A program made the position numbers and the translations under genes. Positions 62,201 to 64,000 of a stretch of 64,000 nucleotides of DNA are shown piece after piece (within the stretch, counting starts at the first letter, position 1; the number at the start of each line of letters is the position of its first letter). This DNA comes from Paracoccus alcaliphilus. GTDB taxonomy: Bacteria > Pseudomonadota > Alphaproteobacteria > Rhodobacterales > Rhodobacteraceae. The notes beneath the pieces are model-generated. The model made no database searches and was not told the origin of the DNA. It was given only the letters and a program-made list of their open reading frames with translations. The DNA lies in the NCBI RefSeq assembly GCF_028553725.1, contig NZ_CP067127.1, positions 241,819 through 305,818 of the forward strand, given 5' to 3'.

Positions 62201-63253
62201 ATGACGCCCAAAAATCCCGCCCCCCTGCCCCGCCCGGAGACCGCGCTCGGTGCCGATGAGGCGCAGGCCCTGGCCGATCTGTTCCGCCGCGGCACCCCGG
62301 AAAACACCCTGCGCGCCCAGGCAGGCGATCTGGCCTATATCGCCGCCTGGAAACGCGCCGCCTTCGGCACCGATCCGGCCTGGCCGGAAAGCGAGACGGT
62401 GGCGCTGCGCTTCATCCTCGATCACAGCGTCGATCTGTCGGCCGCCACCGGCCCGGCCCGCGCCGCGGCCGAGGCGCTGATCGCCGCCGGGCTGCGGCGC
62501 TCGCTTGCCTGTCCGGCGCCGGCGACACTGGATCGGCGCATCGCCTCCTGGCGGGCGTTCCACCGCCTGCGCAACCTCGCCTCGCCCTTCGAGGCGCCGC
62601 TGATCGCCCAGGCCCGCGGCCGGGCCCGGCGCGCCGCCGCCCGGCCGCGGGCGCGCAAATCCGCAAACCCGATCACCCGCGAGGTGCTGGAGGCGATGCT
62701 GGCCAGCTGCGATCACAGCCAGCGCGGGCTGCGCGACCGCGCCCTGCTGATGCTGGGCTTTGCCGCGGGCGGGCGGCGCCGGGCCGAGATCGTGGCGCTG
62801 AACCGCGACGATGTGCTGACCGAAGACTTCGCCGAAGCCGGCCTGCTGCGGATCCGGCTGCTGAGCAGCAAGACCACCGGACCCGAGGCCGCGCCGCGGC
62901 TGCCGCTGAAGGGCCGCCCGGCGCGGGCGCTGGTCGACTGGATCAACCTGTCGGGGATCCGCGCCGGGCCGCTGTTCCGGCCGGTCAGCAGCGCCGACCG
63001 GGTGCTGACCCGGCGGCTGAGCCCGGAAGGGCTGCGCGAGATCATCGCCCACCGGCTGGCGCTGGCCGGCTATCCGCCCGGCTTCGCCTCGCCCCACGGG
63101 CTGCGCGCCGGGTTTCTGACCCAGGCCGCACTGGACGGCGCGCCGCTGGCCGCCGCCATGCAGCTCAGCCTGCACCGCTCCGCCGCACAGGCCCAGAGCT
63201 ATTACGCCGATATCGACAGCGCCAGTAATCCAGCAGCAGATCTGCTCGGGTGA
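62201..63253 (+). CDS. tyrosine recombinase (plasmid Xer-like/integrase)
   Basis: 350 residues from the ATG at 62201; ATGs at 62147 and 62183 are possible. The N-terminal SAM-like core-binding region is DAEAD-rich and helical. The catalytic domain has Arg I in FAAGGRRRAEIVALNRDD, HxxR in FASPHGLRAGFLTQA, a His in MQLSLHRSAAQAQ and the Tyr nucleophile in SYYADIDS. All catalytic residues are present. The dif-like site upstream and ccdAB downstream point to a plasmid resolution/maintenance role. Confidence 0.88.
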   Translation: MTPKNPAPLPRPETALGADEAQALADLFRRGTPENTLRAQAGDLAYIAAWKRAAFGTDPAWPESETVALRFILDHSVDLSAATGPARAAAEALIAAGLRRSLACPAPATLDRRIASWRAFHRLRNLASPFEAPLIAQARGRARRAAARPRARKSANPITREVLEAMLASCDHSQRGLRDRALLMLGFAAGGRRRAEIVALNRDDVLTEDFAEAGLLRIRLLSSKTTGPEAAPRLPLKGRPARALVDWINLSGIRAGPLFRPVSSADRVLTRRLSPEGLREIIAHRLALAGYPPGFASPHGLRAGFLTQAALDGAPLAAAMQLSLHRSAAQAQSYYADIDSASNPAADLLG

Positions 63254-63269
63254 AAAGGGGACTCTTGAT

Positions 63270-63286
63270 GCGCATGGAGAATGTGC
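63270..63286. promoter_or_regulatory. imperfect palindrome before ccdA
   Basis: GCGCAT (63270-63275) and ATGTGC (63281-63286) are inverted with one mismatch around 5 bp, 29 bp upstream of the ccdA start. A possible CcdA-CcdB autoregulatory operator. Confidence 0.4.
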
Positions 63287-63314
63287 ATATCTTCTGGAGA
63301 AACAGGAGAGTTCC

Positions 63315-63563
63315 GTGAATCACCCCCCTGCCCTGCCCACCGGCCCGCGCAAACCCGCCAATCTGTCGCTGGATACCCAGCTTCTGGCCGAGGCCCGCGG
63401 GTTGGGGATCAACCTGTCGCGCGCGGCCGAAGCCGGTTTGCGCGATGCCGTCCGCGAAGCCCGGGCCGAACAGTGGAAGCGCGAAAATGCGCAGGCGTTG
63501 GAGGCCTCGAATGCATGGGTGCAGGAACATGACCTGCCACTGGCGCGATATCGCCCCTTCTGA
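63315..63563 (+). CDS. ccdA: CcdA-family antitoxin
   Basis: A GTG start at 63315 with an AGGAGAG site. The 82-residue protein has an N-terminal RHH part (PANLSLDTQLLAEARGLGIN, LSRAAEAGLRDAVREAR) and the C-terminal CcdB-binding tail (WKRENAQALEASNAWVQEHD, LPLARYRPF). The stop overlaps the ccdB start (TGATGG), the classical arrangement. It represses the operon and neutralises CcdB. Confidence 0.9.
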   Translation: MNHPPALPTGPRKPANLSLDTQLLAEARGLGINLSRAAEAGLRDAVREARAEQWKRENAQALEASNAWVQEHDLPLARYRPF

Positions 63564-63856
63564 TGGCGCGATTCGATCTTTACCCTGCGGATCTGGGCTA
63601 TCTGCTGGATGTTCAGGCCGACCTGCTGGACAATCTCATTACCCGCGTGGTCGTGCCGGTCATGCCCTTTGCCAAGGCACCCAGACCGGCAAGCATCCTG
63701 AACCCTGTCTTTGACATCCATGAAGAACCACATGTCATGGTGACACAATTCCTGTCCGCCGTGCCCTTGCATGTGCTCGGCAAGCCCTCAGGCTCGTTGC
63801 TGACGCGATCAGATCAGATCACACGGGCGCTGGATTTCCTCTATCAGGGGTTCTGA
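63563..63856 (+). CDS. ccdB: CcdB-family toxin
   Basis: 97 residues: ARFDLYPADLGYLLDVQADL, LLDNLITRVVVPVMPF, IHEEPHVMVTQFLSAVPLHV and SDQITRALDFLYQGF. This is the CcdB beta-barrel with the C-terminal helix that contacts GyrA (family knowledge: gyrase poison). Full length. Ensures plasmid retention together with ccdA. The last 144 bp of the window after it contain nothing I can assign. Confidence 0.9.
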   Translation: MARFDLYPADLGYLLDVQADLLDNLITRVVVPVMPFAKAPRPASILNPVFDIHEEPHVMVTQFLSAVPLHVLGKPSGSLLTRSDQITRALDFLYQGF

Positions 63857-64000
63857 TTGTCGCCGTCCCCCGCACCGGAACCCCGGGTCCGGACTTGTAA
63901 TGCTGAAATTGCTTGCAAGACGGGATGAAAGCACGGATAGTCACGGAAACTCGCGGCCAAACGACAAAAAACGTGAACACGCCGCAACGAGGGCAGACAG

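Noticed and set aside
1..64000. tRNA, rRNA and CRISPR arrays
   Set aside because: Read for cloverleaf ends, rRNA landmarks and regular repeat-spacer units; none was convincing.

Overview
The window reads as part of a large, IS-laden replicon (plasmid or chromid) of an alphaproteobacterium of the Rhodobacteraceae, most probably Paracoccus or a close relative. The reasons are the GC-rich coding style, the gene families (SulP, SSS symporter with a tiny partner, amino-acid-type ABC transporter operon, sulfotransferase/pyruvyltransferase glycan genes) and the IS mix (IS3, IS4, IS5/IS427, IS5/IS903, IS66, IS110, IS256, IS701, ISL3). The end carries a plasmid-type stability block. No rRNA, tRNA or CRISPR array was seen. 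Family names are from recognition of motifs; no database was searched.

Layout. 1-8.7 kb: accessory metabolic genes (start of a purine nucleoside permease, a shortened AraC regulator, two paralogous quinone-oxidoreductase-type MDR genes around an HxlR regulator, small secreted and membrane proteins, a cytochrome c lipoprotein, a NIPSNAP/ABM-monooxygenase pair with an ArsR-type regulator). Two 197-bp direct repeats bracket about 4.4 kb here. 9.2-19.6 kb: an island bounded by IS elements that holds a soluble FtsH-like AAA+/M41 zinc-protease protein, a multi-zinc-finger GIY-YIG-like (T5orf172-type) protein, an acidic hypothetical protein, an RHH regulator with a palindromic operator, a small HTH-like protein and an orphan DNA methyltransferase. 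This is the best candidate for an undescribed system.

19.6-31.9 kb: a SulP transporter behind a strongly structured leader RNA, broken ISL3 and phage genes, an IS256 copy with exact 9-bp target duplications and an internal stop, an SSS symporter with its 43-aa partner, an IS3 element, an SDR gene and small stress-type ORFs. 31.8-46 kb: a glycan (capsule/EPS) locus in two arms. The minus arm has DUF6212-like, GT2-GT4 fusion, sulfotransferase, pyruvyltransferase and sulfotransferase genes. The plus arm has sulfotransferase-like, pyruvyltransferase, sulfotransferase-like, GT4 and GT2 genes. The gene set predicts a pyruvylated and sulfated polymer. It shows decay: a galE stub, a secreted-protein gene cut by an IS, and a 34-bp duplication that shifts the end of the large glycosyltransferase.

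46-55.3 kb: a stack of IS elements (IS3, IS427-type, IS701) abutting a pyruvate carboxylase gene that has lost its start, then IS3 and IS110 fragments. 55.6-61.8 kb: a GntR-controlled operon (regulator, RpiB-like isomerase, beta-hydroxyacid dehydrogenase, two permeases, ATPase, binding protein, ribokinase) for uptake and catabolism of an unidentified compound, with a TGGT-N3-ACCA operator ahead of it. 62.1-63.9 kb: a dif-like recombination site, a tyrosine recombinase and a CcdAB toxin-antitoxin pair, a typical plasmid maintenance block.
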